Assembly (NCBI GenBank): GCA_964619785.1
Contig: CAZUGH010000084.1
Location: 1-6,953, forward strand
DNA length: 6,953 nt
Source: CAZUGH01 sp964619785
GTDB taxonomy: Bacteria > Bacillota > Clostridia > Lachnospirales > Lachnospiraceae
Direction: 5' to 3'
Part shown: positions 5,564-6,953 of the stretch, one piece after another
Position numbering within the stretch: position 1 is the first letter of the stretch
How the letters are laid out: every line of letters starts with the position of its first letter
Program-made: the position numbers and the translations under genes
Notes under the pieces: model-generated
What the model saw: the letters and a program-made list of their open reading frames with translations, nothing else
Told to the model about the DNA's origin: nothing
Database searches by the model: none

Positions 5564-6646
5564 GTGTCACTTATTATTAAAATCGATGAGATAAAGACAG
5601 AAGAACATTTGAAGAAGGCAATTCCCTATATTGTGAATGAGAAAAAAACGAAGGGATTGAGTTGTAGCAATAGTGGGATTACACCAGAGCAGATGATAGA
5701 TACTTTTATGATGACAAAGAAAATGCATCCCTGTAGAGGAAATCGGGAGGGCTATCATTTCAAATTTTCTTTTTCAAAGAATGAGACAATATCGCCAGAA
5801 AATGCGTTTGCTTTTATTCAGGAATGGGTAGCGCAATATTTGAATGAGAAATATGATTTTGTTTGTTCAGTTCATCAGGATCGTGAACATATGCATATGC
5901 ATCTTGTGTTCAACTCTGTTTGCCGAGAGGGTGGCAAGTTTCGGCATAACAGGGGAGATTGGGAGCGAATCATCAAACCGCTTACCAATCAATTAGCAGA
6001 AAAATATCATACTGGATATTTACGGGAGAAAGACTGGCGATTGGATTACTCAGGCGACTATGAAAAAAGGAAAAAAGGTCGAACCGGAAAAGAGCGAGTG
6101 CAGGATGATATGGAACAGTGCATTTTACTAAGTAAGTCCTATCAAGATTTTAAGCAGAGAATGGTAAAAGATTTTCATTACCAATTAAGAGAAGGTGTTT
6201 CGAGAGAATACGGAGTATACTTGGCACTGACACCACCGGATCGAGCAAAGGCAGTTCGCACTTATCAATTGGATGCAGGATATACGCCCGTGGATATCGC
6301 AAAAAGGTTTGAGCGAGAACGAGATATGGAGATGCAAAATTTACATCCGATTGGTAAGAAAGGTAGATTGGATTGGATGATGAGTCGTAATTACTCCTTT
6401 GTACCATACCAAGATCTATCCGAATATCAAAAGGCAATGGTGAGAAAAACGTTGGATGCCAAACACTTATATCGTAGAGTGGGAACTTCTTTACAAATGC
6501 ATGAACAGAGCCACAGAGCAATAAGAAGTATGATGCAGGAAGTCAAGGGAGAGGGTTGTTATCATAAGATTAGGAGCAATCAACCGTTTCATAGACATTT
6601 AGAACTACAGAAGACACATAGGAGGGATGAACGCTATGACAGATAA
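5564..6646 (+). CDS. MOBP-type relaxase / mobilisation nuclease
   Basis: This 360-residue protein probably nicks oriT and stays covalently linked to the 5' end of the transferred strand through a tyrosine. The relaxase domain occupies roughly residues 1-160. Y22 in AIPYI, followed by a KT pair, matches motif I and is the likely catalytic tyrosine. The stretch from H104 to S118 carries the metal-binding histidine motif, with H104, H109, H111 and H113 followed by LVFNS. The remainder is charged and mostly helical, including a TPPDRAKAVRTYQL segment seen in clostridial relaxases. GTG 5564 is chosen because of AGGAGG at 5551-5556. The protein is on the short side compared with many relaxases of this type, but it ends with a normal stop and overlaps the next gene, so nothing suggests breakage. 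It is co-transcribed with mobC. The relaxase call is very secure; the exact MOB subclass is by resemblance. Confidence 0.94.
   Translation: MSLIIKIDEIKTEEHLKKAIPYIVNEKKTKGLSCSNSGITPEQMIDTFMMTKKMHPCRGNREGYHFKFSFSKNETISPENAFAFIQEWVAQYLNEKYDFVCSVHQDREHMHMHLVFNSVCREGGKFRHNRGDWERIIKPLTNQLAEKYHTGYLREKDWRLDYSGDYEKRKKGRTGKERVQDDMEQCILLSKSYQDFKQRMVKDFHYQLREGVSREYGVYLALTPPDRAKAVRTYQLDAGYTPVDIAKRFERERDMEMQNLHPIGKKGRLDWMMSRNYSFVPYQDLSEYQKAMVRKTLDAKHLYRRVGTSLQMHEQSHRAIRSMMQEVKGEGCYHKIRSNQPFHRHLELQKTHRRDERYDR
6621..6626 (+). promoter_or_regulatory. Ribosome binding site of the last gene, inside the relaxase gene
   Basis: GGAGGG directly touches ATG 6627 but lies 9 bases before ATG 6636, in the same frame. 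The normal spacing favours 6636 as the start. Confidence 0.7.
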
Positions 6647-6953
6647 ACAGCTTGCAATGGTAAAAAGACTCTCGGAGAAGTATGGAATTTTGGCAGAGAG
6701 TTTGGATAAGACTTTATTGTTGTTGGGGGTTGGGTATGGGTTACAAGAGGAACAAATTGAAGAATATCTGACGATGGGCGAAGGCAAACTTATGGAGAAG
6801 CATATGAAAATGCTGCGTTTGGTTTTAGAGATTGGAAAAAGCGATATAGATAATGATTGGGATGGCGATGAGATTGCAGGTGTAAGTGGTGTTTATCAAA
6901 AAGAACGATTGAGCCAAATGCTGCAAGAACATTATTGCGCAAAGGGCAAAAGA
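6636..6953 (+). CDS. Unrecognised protein, C-terminus beyond the window (partial)
   Basis: The frame is open for 106 codons from ATG 6636 to the window end without a stop; ATG 6627 is an in-frame alternative. It overlaps the relaxase gene by 11 bases in another frame and has a good ribosome site within it, so it is probably translated with mobC and the relaxase. The visible part begins MTDKQLAMVKRLSEKYG, has no signal peptide or clear membrane helix, and looks helical and charged with a Leu-rich stretch at 27-30. I do not recognise a family. Position suggests a mobilisation accessory or a regulatory protein, but that is only context. Confidence 0.75.
   Translation, partial: MTDKQLAMVKRLSEKYGILAESLDKTLLLLGVGYGLQEEQIEEYLTMGEGKLMEKHMKMLRLVLEIGKSDIDNDWDGDEIAGVSGVYQKERLSQMLQEHYCAKGKR

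Larger units (their letters stand above)
1..6953 (+). mobile_element. Part of an integrative conjugative element: transfer and mobilisation module
   Basis: The whole window reads as one co-directional conjugation region: VirB4 ATPase, membrane-anchored lysozyme/NlpC-P60 hydrolase, small membrane protein, repeat-rich putative oriT, MobC and MOBP-type relaxase. This order is familiar from clostridial conjugative transposons of the Tn1549/CTn type (family knowledge). No integrase, excisionase, coupling protein or element ends are visible, so the boundaries lie outside. A conjugative plasmid cannot be excluded from this window alone. Confidence 0.85.

Noticed and set aside
6150..6521. 123-codon open frame on the - strand within the relaxase gene
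   Set aside because: It lies wholly inside a well-supported relaxase, has no recognisable domain, and is a typical shadow frame.
6849..6884. Asp-rich DNDWDGDE segment resembling an EF-hand loop in the last gene
   Set aside because: The hydrophobic position is one residue off and the twelfth position is not Glu or Asp, so the calcium-loop pattern is not met.
1..6953. CRISPR array, tRNA or rRNA genes, insertion sequence
   Set aside because: No regularly spaced long repeats, no tRNA or rRNA-like sequence and no transposase gene were seen on either strand.

Overview
The window is part of the conjugation and mobilisation module of an integrative conjugative element (or related conjugative element) from a Gram-positive, moderately AT-rich Firmicute. 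A gut clostridium such as a Lachnospiraceae member is the most likely host. This rests on the gene families and their order, the strong AGGAGG-type ribosome sites, the GTG starts and the AT-leaning codon use. Every recognisable gene lies on the + strand, and none of the long reading frames on the - strand looks real.

The left part (1-4977) encodes transfer-machine components. First comes the last 18 codons of a possible upstream gene, then a complete VirB4-type ATPase (93-2522). Overlapping its end by 8 bases is a membrane-anchored two-domain cell-wall hydrolase (2515-4206), with a lysozyme-like domain followed by an NlpC/P60 domain. Next is a single-pass membrane protein with a very lysine-rich C-terminal tail (4246-4977). 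The ATPase would energise the type IV secretion channel, the hydrolase would open the peptidoglycan, and the small membrane protein is probably an envelope accessory.

The middle (4978-5226) is a 249-base non-coding region packed with inverted and direct repeats. It lies directly in front of a MobC accessory gene (5227-5559) and a MOBP-type relaxase (5564-6646), so it is the obvious candidate for the origin of transfer. A 21-base inverted repeat with TGGACA/TGTCCA half-sites lies just before mobC. A degenerate copy with identical spacing lies just before the membrane-protein gene at 4246, which suggests a shared operator or RNA element.

The right end (6636-6953) holds an unrecognised gene that overlaps the relaxase and runs off the window.

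The protein content is that of known clostridial conjugative elements, and I do not see a new multi-gene system. The least explained parts are the repeat-rich region at 5000-5212, the paired operator-like repeats, and a strong terminator-like hairpin inside the hydrolase gene (2719-2754).
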